Position numbers and translations under genes: made by a program. The notes below the pieces were generated by a model. That model made no database searches, was not told the DNA's origin, and saw nothing but the letters and a program-made list of their open reading frames with translations. From an uncultured Bacteroidales bacterium (lineage in GTDB: Bacteria; Bacteroidota; Bacteroidia; Bacteroidales; P3): a DNA stretch of 55,123 bases. Numbering within the stretch: the stretch's first letter is position 1; each line of letters begins with the position of its first letter. The stretch lies in assembly GCA_905234665.1 (NCBI GenBank), contig CAJOIV010000007.1:5690-60812 (forward strand). Reading direction: 5' to 3'. Shown here piece by piece: positions 17,275-29,000 of this stretch.

Positions 17275-19314
17275 ATGATTAATCAAGAGACCATACAACG
17301 CATCATGGACGCCACCCGCATCGAGGAGGTGATAGGCGACTTCGTCTCGTTGAAGAAGCGCGGAGCCAACCACATAGGCTGCTGCCCCTTCCACAACGAG
17401 AAGACGCCGTCGTTCTATGTCTCGCCGTCGAAAGGCATCTTCAAATGCTTCGGCTGCGGCAAGGCGGGCAATGCCGTGGGCTTCTTGATGGACCACGAGC
17501 ACTACACCTACCCCGAGGCACTGCGCTGGCTGGCACAGAAATACAACATCGAAATCGAGGAAGAGAAGATGTCCGACGAGCAGCGCGAACGGCAGTCGGT
17601 GAGAGACGCCCTGTTCCATGTGAGCGAGTTTGCCCAGAAATACTTCGCGGAGCTGATGTGGGAAGACGAGATGGGGCGCGCCGTGGGCCTCAGCTATTTC
17701 CACGAGCGCGGGCTGACGGACAAAGTCATCAAGGACTTCGGCCTGGGCTACTGTCTCGACAAATGGACAGACTTCACCGACCACGCGAGAAAGAACGGCT
17801 ACTCGGACGAGGTGCTGGAGAAGACCGGCCTGTCGATATTCAAGGAAGACGGCAAGGTCTTCGACCGGTTCAAGGGGCGGGTGATGTTCCCGATATACAG
17901 CATCTCGGGGCGTGTGCTGGGATTCAGCGGCCGCGTGATGTCGAAGGAGAAACAGGTGGCGAAGTATGTCAACTCGCCCGACTCGGAGATATACAACAAG
18001 AGCAATATCCTCTACGGCCTGTTCCAGGCCAAGAACGCCATCAGCCGCGCCAACAAATGCTACCTCGTCGAGGGCAACGTCGACGTGGTCTCCATGCACC
18101 AGAGCGACGTGTGCAACACCGTGGCCTCATGCGGCACCTCGCTGACGGTGGAGCAGATACGCCTCATCAAACGCTACACACAGAATATCACGGTGGTGTA
18201 TGACGGCGACTCGGCGGGCATCAAGGCGGCGCTGCGCGCCTTCAACCTGCTGTTCGAAGAGGGGATGCATGCCCACGCCGTGCTCTTCCCCGACGAGGAG
18301 GACCCCGACAGCTACGCCCAGAAGTACGGGTCGACCCAGCTGCAGGAATACCTCGCAGGCCACGAGATGAACTTCGTCGAGTTCAAGATGGCCACCAGCG
18401 GCATCCCTGACATCGGCGCCATCGACCCCATCAGGAAGTCGAACCTGATAAAAGAATACACCGACAGCCTCGCCCTCATCCAGGACCCCAACGAGCAGTC
18501 GGGCTATATAACCCTCATAGCCTCGGCACTGAGAGTGAACGAGAACGACCTGAGGCGCACCCTTGCGCAGACCATCGCCGCCCACAAACGGCAGGCCTGG
18601 AAGGAAGAACAGCGGGAGCTGGCCAGAGAGGAGGCTGCAGCGGAGCAAGCCATTGCGGAACAGGCAATGGTGGAGCAGACGACAGGCGAGTATCCTGAGA
18701 CAGCCCCATTGCCGGACGGCTACACCACACCCCCGCAGGTGCTGGCCGACTTGCGGCCCGCCGAGGCGCAGGAACGCAGGATTGCCTCGCTGCTGGTGAA
18801 AAACGGGAGCCGGATGGTCAAGATGCAGTTGGTGGACCAAGAGGGGAAGGAATTCACCCAGGAGGTGCGCGTGGCAGACATCGTGACAGCAGAACTCACG
18901 GCAGACAACCTGGGGTTCGACAATCCGACATACAAAGAAATCTTCGACCTCTACACCCATGCCGTAGGCGACGGCCGTCCTCTGCCCGACGCCAACTATT
19001 TTGCCGTACACCCCGACACGGTGCTGCGGAACACGGCCCTCGAGATGATGATGAGCACCTACGGGCTCAGTCCCCAGTGGGAGGAGAAGAAGACCATCGC
19101 CGTGCCCAACCCCGACGACAACCTGAACGTGGAGCTGGAAGAGACCATCCTCGCATACAAGAAGAAGAAACTGGAGCAGCGCATGGCCGACAAACAGTAT
19201 GAACTGAGGCAATGCAAGGACCCAGACGAACAGATGATTATCATGGCACAATACAACGAACTCAAGCAGCTCCAGCAGCAGGCAGGACAGTCGCTGCACC
19301 AGGTGGTGAGCTGA
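17275..19314 (+). CDS. dnaG: DNA primase
   Basis: 679 residues. The CHC2 zinc finger is intact: CCPFHNEKTPSFYVSPSKG then FKCFGCG (C37, H40, C58, C61). The catalytic core has the DnaG RNA-polymerase segment (FKGRVMFPIYSISGRVLGFSG) and a TOPRIM domain with VEGNVDVV and VYDGDSAGIKAA (the acidic metal-binding residues). The C-terminal third is charged and matches no conserved block I know, as expected for the variable DnaB-interaction region. Synthesises RNA primers at the replication fork. Followed by a repeat-filled gap and a sigma-54 activator. Confidence 0.96.
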   Translation: MINQETIQRIMDATRIEEVIGDFVSLKKRGANHIGCCPFHNEKTPSFYVSPSKGIFKCFGCGKAGNAVGFLMDHEHYTYPEALRWLAQKYNIEIEEEKMSDEQRERQSVRDALFHVSEFAQKYFAELMWEDEMGRAVGLSYFHERGLTDKVIKDFGLGYCLDKWTDFTDHARKNGYSDEVLEKTGLSIFKEDGKVFDRFKGRVMFPIYSISGRVLGFSGRVMSKEKQVAKYVNSPDSEIYNKSNILYGLFQAKNAISRANKCYLVEGNVDVVSMHQSDVCNTVASCGTSLTVEQIRLIKRYTQNITVVYDGDSAGIKAALRAFNLLFEEGMHAHAVLFPDEEDPDSYAQKYGSTQLQEYLAGHEMNFVEFKMATSGIPDIGAIDPIRKSNLIKEYTDSLALIQDPNEQSGYITLIASALRVNENDLRRTLAQTIAAHKRQAWKEEQRELAREEAAAEQAIAEQAMVEQTTGEYPETAPLPDGYTTPPQVLADLRPAEAQERRIASLLVKNGSRMVKMQLVDQEGKEFTQEVRVADIVTAELTADNLGFDNPTYKEIFDLYTHAVGDGRPLPDANYFAVHPDTVLRNTALEMMMSTYGLSPQWEEKKTIAVPNPDDNLNVELEETILAYKKKKLEQRMADKQYELRQCKDPDEQMIIMAQYNELKQLQQQAGQSLHQVVS

Positions 19315-19348
19315 GGATTAGGAATTAGGAATTAGAAATTAGGAATTT
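19315..19348. repeat. Degenerate tandem repeat (attaggaatt type)
   Basis: GGATTAGGAATTAGGAATTAG-type units fill the entire gap between the dnaG stop and the start of the sigma-54 activator. Confidence 0.75.
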
Positions 19349-20659
<1,311 letters not shown>

Positions 20660-20667
20660 ATGTGTAG

Positions 20668-21924
20668 ATGAAGACCAACGACCTACATATCGCCCTGCCC
20701 GCCTCCAAAAGTCTCAGCAACCGATGGCTTGTGCTCAACCATCTGCTGGGCCGTCCCTTCACACTCCGCAACCTCTCCGACTCGGACGACACAGCCCTGC
20801 TGCAGACCCTCCTGGCCCAGTTGAGGCGCGGGTCGACCACGGACTTCTTCTGTGGCAACGCGGGCACCGTGGCTCGCTTCATGATGGCCCTGCTGGCAAT
20901 CACCCCCGGGCAATGGAGCCTCGACGGGGACGACAGTCTGCGGCAACGGCCCATGGGTCCGCTAATCAACGCCCTCCGCGCCATGGGAAGCAACATCCAA
21001 TGCCTCGGCGAGGAGGGATTCCTGCCCGTGTCCATCATAGGACACATCCCTCAGCACAAGATGGTGGAAATTGACCCCTCCGAGAGCAGCCAATACGTCT
21101 CGGCACTCCTGCTCATCGGCCCCCTGCTCCCACAGGGCCTCACCTTAACCCTCACCGACCGCCCGGCCTCCCGCCCCTATATCGATATGACCATGACCGT
21201 CCTGCAACGTGCCGGCATCGCCACCTCGGTCAGCCCTAACCGCCGCGTCTACCGCGTGGCACCCATCGCCAGCCTGCCGTCCGTCAGCCACTCGAGCATA
21301 TCCATTGAACGGGACTGGTCTTCAGCCGCCTACGTCTATGCCGCTGCAGCCCTCCTGCCTCACCACAGAATGCGCATGCAAGGACTTTCACTCTCAGGAT
21401 CCAGCCAGGGCGACAAGGCTGCCGCCGAGATTTTCAGCCACCTTGGGGTTGTCACCCGCGAGGTGCGCTCGCCCTACAGGAAAGACATCAGATCCATCAC
21501 TGTCGAAGGCTCCGGCACGCATGACAACGCCATCGAATACAACTTCATTGACAACCCCGACCTCATGCCTCCCGTCCTCGTCACCTGCGCCGCCCTCGGA
21601 GTCAAAGCCCGCCTGAAAGGTGTCAAGAACCTCAGCATCAAAGAATGCGACCGACTCCAGGTCCTCGCCGACGAACTCGGCAAAATGGGTTGCCGCATCA
21701 CCCGCACAGCCTCCGAGATGCGTCTCTTCCCCTACTCGGGCACGCAAGCCGTCAAACACACGGACATTCAGGTCGACGTCCACAACGACCACCGCATCGC
21801 CATGTCTTTCGGCATCCTCACCTTGCTCTTCCCCGACATCGAAATCCTCAACCCCGCCTCCGTCACCAAGTCGTTCCCCGCATTCTGGGAACAGCTGGAA
21901 CTGATGAAACAACTGAAAGATTAA
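20668..21924 (+). CDS. aroA: 3-phosphoshikimate 1-carboxyvinyltransferase (EPSP synthase)
   Basis: 418 residues with the family landmarks in order: PASKSLSNR (12-20 region, phosphate and PEP contacts), LSDSDDT, GNAGTVAR, QRPMG, SSQYVSALL, a KECDRLQ segment and NDHRIAM, then TKSFP. Catalyses the PEP-dependent sixth step of the shikimate pathway in the cytoplasm. The start follows the activator stop by 8 nt. It is slightly short at the N-terminus compared with E. coli but retains the catalytic Lys. Ends 8 bp before the convergent transporter gene. Confidence 0.95.
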   Translation: MKTNDLHIALPASKSLSNRWLVLNHLLGRPFTLRNLSDSDDTALLQTLLAQLRRGSTTDFFCGNAGTVARFMMALLAITPGQWSLDGDDSLRQRPMGPLINALRAMGSNIQCLGEEGFLPVSIIGHIPQHKMVEIDPSESSQYVSALLLIGPLLPQGLTLTLTDRPASRPYIDMTMTVLQRAGIATSVSPNRRVYRVAPIASLPSVSHSSISIERDWSSAAYVYAAAALLPHHRMRMQGLSLSGSSQGDKAAAEIFSHLGVVTREVRSPYRKDIRSITVEGSGTHDNAIEYNFIDNPDLMPPVLVTCAALGVKARLKGVKNLSIKECDRLQVLADELGKMGCRITRTASEMRLFPYSGTQAVKHTDIQVDVHNDHRIAMSFGILTLLFPDIEILNPASVTKSFPAFWEQLELMKQLKD

Positions 21925-21932
21925 GGCCGGAA

Positions 21933-22511
21933 TCACCAAACGCTATAGACAACAAGCCCCACGACACCCGAGGCAAGGATAAGCCACAGGGGGCTCACCT
22001 TCTTCATCGAGAGGACGAACACCCCGATGAATATGGCCACACTCAGCAGGAACTGTAGGCTCAAGCCAGGCTCGCCGAAACTCTCCACCCCCACCAGCTG
22101 TAACGCCGCGGCGGCTATCAGTCCCACCACAGCCATGCGCAACACGCGGAAGACATTGTCCACATCTTTGTTGCCCTGCATCTTGCGGAGGAAACGCACC
22201 GCCAGCACCATTAACACCACAGGCAGGAGGATGACCGCCCCCGACGCCACAAGTGAGCCCACCACACCAAACCACGGACTATAGCCTGCGTTGACCACAG
22301 CCGTGTAGCCTGTATAGGTGGCGGCATTGATTCCAATGGGTCCCGGTGTGGCCTGGCTCACTGCGAGGATGTCGGTGAACTCCTGCGGGGTAAGCCACCC
22401 GAAACGGGTGCACACCTCATCCTGGATGAGGGCCACCATGGCATAGCCTCCACCAAAGGTGAAGAGCCCTATCTTGAGGAAGGTCCAGAAAAGCTGCAGA
22501 AAAAGAGTCAT
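21933..22511 (-). CDS. chrA: Chromate-transporter family half protein (CHR domain), second of a pair
   Basis: 192 residues from the ATG at 22511, which overlaps the stop of the upstream half gene (ATGA). The longer open frame to 22928 is out-of-frame overlap with the first gene and is not used. The FLKIGLFTFGGGYAMVALIQ signature and the PGPIGINAATYTGY block define the CHR family, with about six hydrophobic helices. Two short CHR proteins acting as a heterodimer are known in several phyla. The family is named for chromate export, but the substrate here is unproven. Confidence 0.85.
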   Translation of the reverse strand: MTLFLQLFWTFLKIGLFTFGGGYAMVALIQDEVCTRFGWLTPQEFTDILAVSQATPGPIGINAATYTGYTAVVNAGYSPWFGVVGSLVASGAVILLPVVLMVLAVRFLRKMQGNKDVDNVFRVLRMAVVGLIAAAALQLVGVESFGEPGLSLQFLLSVAIFIGVFVLSMKKVSPLWLILASGVVGLVVYSVW

Positions 22512-23035
22512 CGCCGCACCCTCCCATAGACAAAGCCGCCAAGGGCGGCGGCAAGAATAACCAATATCGGACTCACGCCCAACAGCCATATCAGCACGGC
22601 GGCGAGGATAGGAATCCAGCAAGTGCGCCAGCCGATGCCTGCCGTGGCGGCCAGTTTGAAGACCGGCGCAGCAATCAACGCCACGACGGCAGGACGCACC
22701 CCCATAAAGAAACGCTCGACCCACACATTTTCGCGAAACTGACGGAAAAACACCGCCAAAAGCAGTATCATCACTATGGGGACGGCGATATTTCCCGCAA
22801 TGGCCGACAAAGCGCCACGCCAGCCTCTCAGACGGTAGCCCAGCCCTGCGGCCATATTCACGGCAAGCACTCCCGGCATAGACTGAGACAGTGCCAGCTG
22901 GTCGAGGAACTCCTCTCGTGTCAACCATTTACGGCGACCAACCAGTTCCTCCTCCATCAGCGGAATCATCGCATAGCCGCCGCCGATGGTGAACATTCCT
23001 ATCTTCAGGAAAGAGGAGAAAAGCGCCCTTGTCAT
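22508..23035 (-). CDS. chrA: Chromate-transporter family half protein (CHR domain), first of a pair
   Basis: 175 residues from the ATG at 23035. The open frame extends to 23143, but the added N-terminus would run through an AT-rich promoter region, so the internal start is preferred. Motifs: FLKIGMFTIGGGYAMIPLMEEE and QSMPGVLAVNMAAGLGY. Its paralogue follows with a 4-bp overlap. Integral inner-membrane protein. Confidence 0.85.
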   Translation of the reverse strand: MTRALFSSFLKIGMFTIGGGYAMIPLMEEELVGRRKWLTREEFLDQLALSQSMPGVLAVNMAAGLGYRLRGWRGALSAIAGNIAVPIVMILLLAVFFRQFRENVWVERFFMGVRPAVVALIAAPVFKLAATAGIGWRTCWIPILAAVLIWLLGVSPILVILAAALGGFVYGRVRR

Positions 23036-23070
23036 ATTATCGAAAATCGAAAAAAAGCATAATTGCTTTT

Positions 23071-23114
23071 GAAAATGCAAAAGTACAAAAAAAAATCGTA
23101 TTTTTGCATTTTCG
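23071..23114. promoter_or_regulatory. Mirror-image divergent promoter region between chrA and yajC
   Basis: GAAAATGCAAAAGTAC (23071-23086) and GTATTTTTGCATTTTC (23098-23113) form an imperfect inverted repeat. Each arm contains a -7 type box: TACTTTTG on the minus strand (23085 to 23078) and TATTTTTG on the plus strand (23099-23106). No well-spaced TTTG was found for either. Confidence 0.45.
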
Positions 23115-23159
23115 TATAAACACAGAGAACAGAACCTACACACTTAACAACAAGTAACT

Positions 23160-23456
23160 ATGATTCTATTAGCCATCAGCACCACATGGAAGACAGTCAT
23201 CATGATTGTGGCAATGATTGTGGTATTCTACCTCTTCCTCATCCGTCCTCAGAGCCAGCAGGCAAAGAAAGAGGCCGCCTACCGCGACAGCCTCAAGAGC
23301 GGCGACCGCATCATGACCTCGGGCGGCATCCATGCCACCATCGTCTCGACCGACGCATCCCAGGCCGTCATCGAAATCGCCGACGGCACCCGAATCAAGG
23401 TGGCTAAAACCAGCGTCCAGCCCATCCCCGAAAGGAAAAAAAGAAGTAAGAATTAA
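23160..23456 (+). CDS. yajC: Preprotein translocase accessory subunit YajC
   Basis: 98 residues: one membrane helix (about 10-30) ending YLFLIRPQSQQAKK, the near-invariant YajC signature, then SLKSGDRIMTSGGIHATIV and a basic C-terminus. Works with SecDF at the Sec translocon in the inner membrane. It is separated from tolC by a repeat array that also forms its stop codon. Confidence 0.95.
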   Translation: MILLAISTTWKTVIMIVAMIVVFYLFLIRPQSQQAKKEAAYRDSLKSGDRIMTSGGIHATIVSTDASQAVIEIADGTRIKVAKTSVQPIPERKKRSKN

Positions 23457-23477
23457 GAACTAAGAAGTAAGAAGTAT
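23441..23477. repeat. Degenerate tandem repeat between yajC and tolC
   Basis: Iterated AAGAAGTAAGAATT/AAGAACTAAG units including the yajC stop; the last unit abuts the tolC ATG (23476). Same class as 6311-6352. Confidence 0.75.
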
Positions 23478-24870
23478 GATGAAAAGAACACCCCTCGCCC
23501 TTTTAGCTTTTAGTTTTTACCTTTTAGTTTCCCCTGCGCTTGCTCAGGAATCCGCCACCCTGCGGCTTTCGCTCAAAGAAGCCCAGGACTATGCCGTAGA
23601 GCACAACTACGCGATGCAGAACGCCAGCCTCGACGTGAAAAAAGCCGAAGCCAGCCGCTGGCAGGCCATCTCCTCGATGCTGCCCCAGGTCAAGGCCAGT
23701 TTCGACTACCAAAACATGTGCGGATATGAAATGAACCTCGGCGGCCGCGGCACAAGCTCGATGATGCCCGACTCCGTGACCATCGGCGGAACGACGATGC
23801 CCCTGTCGTTCATCTACAACACGTCGAACGACGACAACTCGTCGGGCGGCATCCCGATGAACCCCAGCGGCACACTGGGCATCACCGCCTCCGTGGCTCT
23901 CACGGGCGCCCAGATTGTGAGCACCATGCTCAGCAAGGTGGCCATCGACATGGCCGACATCACGCGCCGGCAGACGGAGCAGACCACGCGCGCCAACGTC
24001 AAGAGCGTCTACACATCCATCCTCGTCATGGAGCAGACCGCGGGCCTGCTGGACTCCAGCCTGGCCAACATGCAGCAGCTACTGGAAACAACCGAGGCCA
24101 GCGTGCGTGCCGGTGCCGCCGAACAGATACAGGCAGACAAACTCTCCGTGCAGGTGGCCTCGATGCGCAACAGCATCAACAGCACCCGCCGCAGCCTCAC
24201 GATGCTATACAACTCGCTCCTCCTCCAACTGGGAGCCGACGTGAACAGCAAACTGGAACTGACCACCTCCATCGACGATGTCGTCAATGTGGAAGAGGCC
24301 GCCAAGCTGACTCTCGGCGGGTTCGACATCGAGAACAACTACAACTACCAACTGCTCGAACAATCGGAGAAGCTCTCCGAACGTCAACTCACCCTCGCCT
24401 GGATGGACTTCACCCCCACCCTCTCGGCCTACTACCAGTACAGCTACAAGACCTACTTCGGCAAGGATGCGGGCTTCAACATGACCCCGCCGAACATGAT
24501 CGGTGCCAGCGTGAGCGTGCCTCTCTTCCAGAGCGGCACACGCATGGCCAAAATCAAGGGAGCCAAAATTGACTACCAGGAGACCCTCAACAGCCGCCGC
24601 CAGGCCGAAGACGGCCTCCGCGTGCAGTACAACCAGTTGTGCTACGACCTGGTATCGGCCATCGAGAGCTACCAGATACAGCGCGACAACCTCGACGTCA
24701 CGCGGCGCGTCTTCACAAACACTTCGGAAAAGTACAAGTACGGCCACGCCTCCAACCTGGAGGTCACCAACGCCTCGACAGACATCATCACCGCCCAGAG
24801 CAACTACATCCAGGCTTTCATGAGCGTCGTGTCGGCCCAGGTGGCCCTGGAGAACCTGCTGGGGAATTGA
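23476..24870 (+). CDS. TolC-family outer-membrane efflux channel
   Basis: 464 residues: a signal peptide cut after PALA/Q, then the two-fold repeated helical hairpins of the OEP family. The N-terminal half has LSLKEAQDYAVEHNYAMQNA, and the C-terminal half has QLTLAWMDFTPTLSAYYQYSY and VSVPLFQSGTRMAKIKGAKIDYQETLNSRRQAEDG. Forms the outer-membrane duct of the efflux pump with the adaptor and RND genes that follow. The hydrophobic core of the signal peptide (LLAFSFYLLV) is encoded by a tttTAGctttTAG-like repeat at 23500-23530. Confidence 0.93.
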   Translation: MMKRTPLALLAFSFYLLVSPALAQESATLRLSLKEAQDYAVEHNYAMQNASLDVKKAEASRWQAISSMLPQVKASFDYQNMCGYEMNLGGRGTSSMMPDSVTIGGTTMPLSFIYNTSNDDNSSGGIPMNPSGTLGITASVALTGAQIVSTMLSKVAIDMADITRRQTEQTTRANVKSVYTSILVMEQTAGLLDSSLANMQQLLETTEASVRAGAAEQIQADKLSVQVASMRNSINSTRRSLTMLYNSLLLQLGADVNSKLELTTSIDDVVNVEEAAKLTLGGFDIENNYNYQLLEQSEKLSERQLTLAWMDFTPTLSAYYQYSYKTYFGKDAGFNMTPPNMIGASVSVPLFQSGTRMAKIKGAKIDYQETLNSRRQAEDGLRVQYNQLCYDLVSAIESYQIQRDNLDVTRRVFTNTSEKYKYGHASNLEVTNASTDIITAQSNYIQAFMSVVSAQVALENLLGN

Positions 24871-24888
24871 CCGGTGTCCGGCTGACAT

Positions 24889-24926
24889 TATAATAGATTT
24901 GATAGAAACGATAGATTTGATAGAAT
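24889..24926. repeat. Degenerate tandem repeat upstream of the adaptor gene
   Basis: Two copies of ATAGATTTGATAGAA separated by ACG, between the tolC stop and the adaptor ATG. Confidence 0.7.
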
Positions 24927-25958
24927 ATGAAGAAAACAATCTTTTTAGCTTTTAGTTTATTCCTTTTAGCTTCACTCACCGCTTGCGGAGGCAAGACTGA
25001 AGAGAAGAAAGCCACCACCACCAAGAAAGAGAAAGAGCGCGTCCAAGTTATGGAGTTGCGCAGCGAGCGCATCGCCAAGAGCCTGGATCTCTCCGCCACC
25101 CTTGAAGGCTACGAGACCATGAACATCTCGCCCAGCATCACCGGCCACATCGAGCATATCTATGTCGAGGTGGGGAGCCGTGTGCAGAAGGGCGACATGC
25201 TCGTCCGCATGGACCAGACGCAGTACAACACCACCCGCATCAACCTCGCCAGCACCAAGACGGAGCTGGACCGCGTCACCGCCCTCAAGGCCTCCGGCTC
25301 GGTCAGCGAGCAGGTCTACGACCAGACCAAGGCGGGCTACGACCAGCTGGTGGAGACCGAAAGGTTCCAGAAGGAGAACACCTTCGTCAAGGCCCAGTTT
25401 GCAGGCGTCATCAGCGCCAAGAACTATGAGGACGGCGAGATGTATGCCGGCACCCCCATCCTGCAACTGACACAGATTGGCCGCCTCAAGGCCATCATCA
25501 GCATCCCCGAGGCTTACTTCCCCAAGGTGCACAAGGGCATGCACGTCGACGTGGTGAGTGACATCTATCCCGAGCTGACCTTCCCCGCCACCATCGAGAT
25601 TGTCTACCCCACCGTCGACCCGACGTCTCACACCTTCCAGGCCAAACTCAACATCCCCAACACGGGTGAGAAAATCCGCCCCGGCATGTACGTCCGCACC
25701 CACCTGGCCGTCGGCGAGGTCGATGCCATCGTGGTGCCCTACCAGAGTGTGCTGAAACTCACAGGCTCCAATGACCGATATGTCTTTGTCGCCGAAGACG
25801 GCGCTGCCCGCCGCGTGGCCGTCACCCTTGGCCAGCGCTTCGACGACCGCATCGAAATCCTCCCCGTCGAGGCCGGCGCCCTTAAGGAAGGCGACCAACT
25901 GGTCATCATCGGCCAGGCCCGCCTCGTCGACGGCGACCAACTGGAAATAGTTGAATAA
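24927..25958 (+). CDS. RND efflux periplasmic adaptor lipoprotein (membrane fusion protein)
   Basis: 343 residues. Lipoprotein signal LASLTACGG with the lipobox Cys near residue 20. The biotinyl-lipoyl half-motifs GHIEHIYVEVGSRVQKGDMLV and FAGVISAKNYEDGEMYAGTPIL flank a short alpha hairpin; beta-barrel and membrane-proximal domains follow (IRPGMYVRTHL, VVPYQSVLKL). Bridges the RND pump and TolC. The leader is rich in tttTAGctttTAG repeat sequence (24941-24971), giving FLAFSLFLLAS. Confidence 0.94.
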   Translation: MKKTIFLAFSLFLLASLTACGGKTEEKKATTTKKEKERVQVMELRSERIAKSLDLSATLEGYETMNISPSITGHIEHIYVEVGSRVQKGDMLVRMDQTQYNTTRINLASTKTELDRVTALKASGSVSEQVYDQTKAGYDQLVETERFQKENTFVKAQFAGVISAKNYEDGEMYAGTPILQLTQIGRLKAIISIPEAYFPKVHKGMHVDVVSDIYPELTFPATIEIVYPTVDPTSHTFQAKLNIPNTGEKIRPGMYVRTHLAVGEVDAIVVPYQSVLKLTGSNDRYVFVAEDGAARRVAVTLGQRFDDRIEILPVEAGALKEGDQLVIIGQARLVDGDQLEIVE

Positions 25959-25990
25959 CTAGTAGCTCTAGTAGCACTAGTAGAACTAGA
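25955..25990. repeat. Degenerate tandem repeat between adaptor and RND genes
   Basis: ACTAGTAGCTCTAGTAGC-type units, sister to the array at 7367-7410, fill the gap right after the adaptor stop. Confidence 0.75.
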
Positions 25991-26007
25991 AAAAAGAAAG
26001 AAAAGCC

Positions 26008-29000
26008 ATGGCAATCTATAAAACTGCAATCAACAAGCCCATCACCACGGGACTCATCTTTGTGGCGGTCATCGTGCTGGGATTGTTCTCCCTCTCTCGC
26101 CTGCCCATCGACCAGATGCCCGAGATGGACCCGCCATACGTCACCGTGATGACCACCTACGCCGGCGCTAACGCCAGCGAGATTGAGACCAACATCACCA
26201 AGATTGTCGAGAACTCGCTCAACTCGGTTGACGGCCTGAAGAACATCACCTCCACCTCGAAGGACAACATCTCTGTCGTCTCCCTCGAGTTTGAATGGGG
26301 TTCGAACCTCGACGAGGCCCTCAACGATATCCGTTCCTACGTCGACCTGCTCTACGACAACCTCCCCGACGGTGTCAGCCGTCCCATGATCCTGAAGCTC
26401 AATTCGTCGGCCATGCCCATCATGGTCTACGGCTTCACCGCCAAAGAGAGCTATTCGGGATTGGACCGCATACTGGAGGACAACGTGGTCAACGAACTCA
26501 AGCGCATTGACGGCATCGGCAACATCACCGTCAGCGGCGCCCCCGAGCGCTACGTCTATATCGACCTCGACCCCAAGCAACTCGACGCCTACGGCCTGAG
26601 TCTCGAGATGGTGGGCAACGCCATCTCTGCCAATAACCTCGACCTGGCCTCCGGCACCGTCAAGATGGGCAAGGAGCAGTACCAGATGCGCGTCAAAGGC
26701 GAATATGTCGAGAGCGCCGAGATTGCCGACATCGCAGTGACCACCACCGCCACAGGCCGGCAGGTCTTCGTGCGCGACCTGGCCACCGTGCGCGATACCA
26801 TCAAGGACCTCTCCCTCGATGAGAAAATCAACGGCCGCGACGGTGCACGCCTCATCATCACCAAGCAGACCGGCGCCAACACCGTGCAGATTGCCACCGA
26901 GGTGCGCGAGAAGATGGAGACCATCATGAAGACCCTCCCGCCCGACATCGAGTTCACCAACATCCGCGACGGCTCGGAGGAAATCGTCAACGCCATCAAC
27001 GGACTCACCGAGAGTATCTTCTATGCCTTGCTCTTCGTCGTCCTCGTGGTGCTGCTCTTCCTCGGCAACTGGCGCTCGACGCTCATCATCGCCCTCACCA
27101 TCCCCATCTCGCTCGTCACCGCATTCATCTATCTCCTCATCGCCGACTCCTCTCTCAACATCATCTCCCTGGCCTCGCTCACCGTGGCCATCGGCATGGT
27201 GGTCGACGACGCCATCGTGGTGCTAGAGAATATCTCGAAGCACATCGAGCGCGGAGAAAATCCCCGCGAGGCCGCCATCTGCGCCACCAACGAGGTGTGG
27301 ACGTCCGTCATCGCCACCACCCTGGTGCTGGTGGCCGTCTTCGTGCCCCTCACCATGCTCCCCGGCATGATGGGCATCTTCATGAAGGAACTGGGCTGGA
27401 TTGTCACCATCGTGGTGTGCGTCTCCACCACCGCCGCCATCACCCTCATCCCCATGCTTTCCAGCAAGCTGCTCAAGGAGAAACCCTTCTACCTCACCCA
27501 AGAAGCACGCGAAGAGGCCGAGGCCAAGGCCGCCCGCAAGCGCTTCTCCTACAACAACACCATCGGCCGCGTCTTCGAGGCCATCGAGGCCGGCTACGCC
27601 AACCTCCTCCGCTGGTGCCTGCGCCACAAGGTGGCCACGCTCCTCTTCTTCGTGGCAGTCTTCATCGCCTCACTCATCCCCCTCGCCGCTGGCAAGGTGG
27701 GCATGGACTTCATGAAAGAGCAGGACAACGGACGCCTCTCCGTCACCGCCGAACTACAGCGCGGCACCCGCATCGAAGAAACCCTCAAGACCGCCCGCCA
27801 CATGGAGGAAGACATCTGGCGCATCCTCGGCGACGACGTGGTGGCCATCTCCACATCTGCAGGCTCGAACGACGACGCCGGCTTCGCAGCCCTCTTCAAC
27901 TCCACTACCAACAACAAGATTTCCATGACCGTGCGCTGCACCAAGAAGTACGACCGCGATCTCACCATCTTCCAGATGCAGGAGAAACTGCGCAAGTGCT
28001 TTGCCGACTACCCCGAAATCGTCACCTACCAGGTGAACCAGGGCGGCGGCATGGGCGGCGGCTCCAACAACAGCCTCTCGGTGGAGATCTACGGCTACGA
28101 CTTCGACCAGACCACCCGCTTCACCCAGGAACTCAAGAAACGCATCGATCAGAATGTCGCCGGCGCCCGCGACACCAAAGTGTCGCGCGACGAAGACCGC
28201 GCCGAGTTGAAGATTACCTTCGACAAACAGAAACTCGCCCTCCACGGCCTCAATGGTTCCACCGTGGCCATGTATGTCCGCAACCGCGTCAACGGCATGG
28301 CTGCCGGATACCTCAAAGAGGACGGCAACGAGTACAATATCGTCGTGCGTCTCCGCGAAGAATACCGTTCCTCCATCTCCGACATCGAGCAACTCTCCAT
28401 CCCCACGGCCACAGGGCGCATCATCAAGCTCAGCGAACTCGCCAAGGTCGAAGAATACTGGTGTCCGCCCACCATCGAGCGCAAGAACCGCCAGCGCTAC
28501 CTCACTATCACCGTCATGCCCTACAACACCTCGCTCGGCGAACTGGCCCAGGGCGTGCAGCGCGAACTCGACCAGATGGACATCCCCGCCGAAATCCATG
28601 TCGACCTCGCGGGCAACTACAAGGACCAGCAGGATTCGAGCCGCGACATGGCACTCCTTGCCGCCCTCATCATCATGCTCGTCTACATCGTCATGGCCTC
28701 CCAGTTTGAGAGTTTCGGCAAGCCTGCCATCATCATGTTCTCCATCCTCTTCGCCATCAGCGGTGTGCTGCTCACCCTCCTCATCACCGGCATCAACCTC
28801 GACATGATAGGTGCCCTCGGCATCATCCTCCTGGTGGGTATCGTGGTCAAGAACGGTATCGTGCTGGTCGACTATATCAACTTAATGCGAGAAAGAGGCG
28901 TGCCGCTCTACGAGGCCATCGCCCTCAGCGGACAGAGCCGTCTGCGCCCCATCATGATGACCGCCTTCACCACCATCCTCGGCATGATACCCATGGCTAC

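Noticed and set aside
21933..23035. Frameshifted single chrA gene
   Set aside because: Two complete half-size CHR proteins with their own starts and a 4-bp overlap are a known arrangement.
23036..23143. 36-codon N-terminal extension of the first chrA
   Set aside because: Translates the AT-rich promoter region; the internal ATG starts the family signature correctly.
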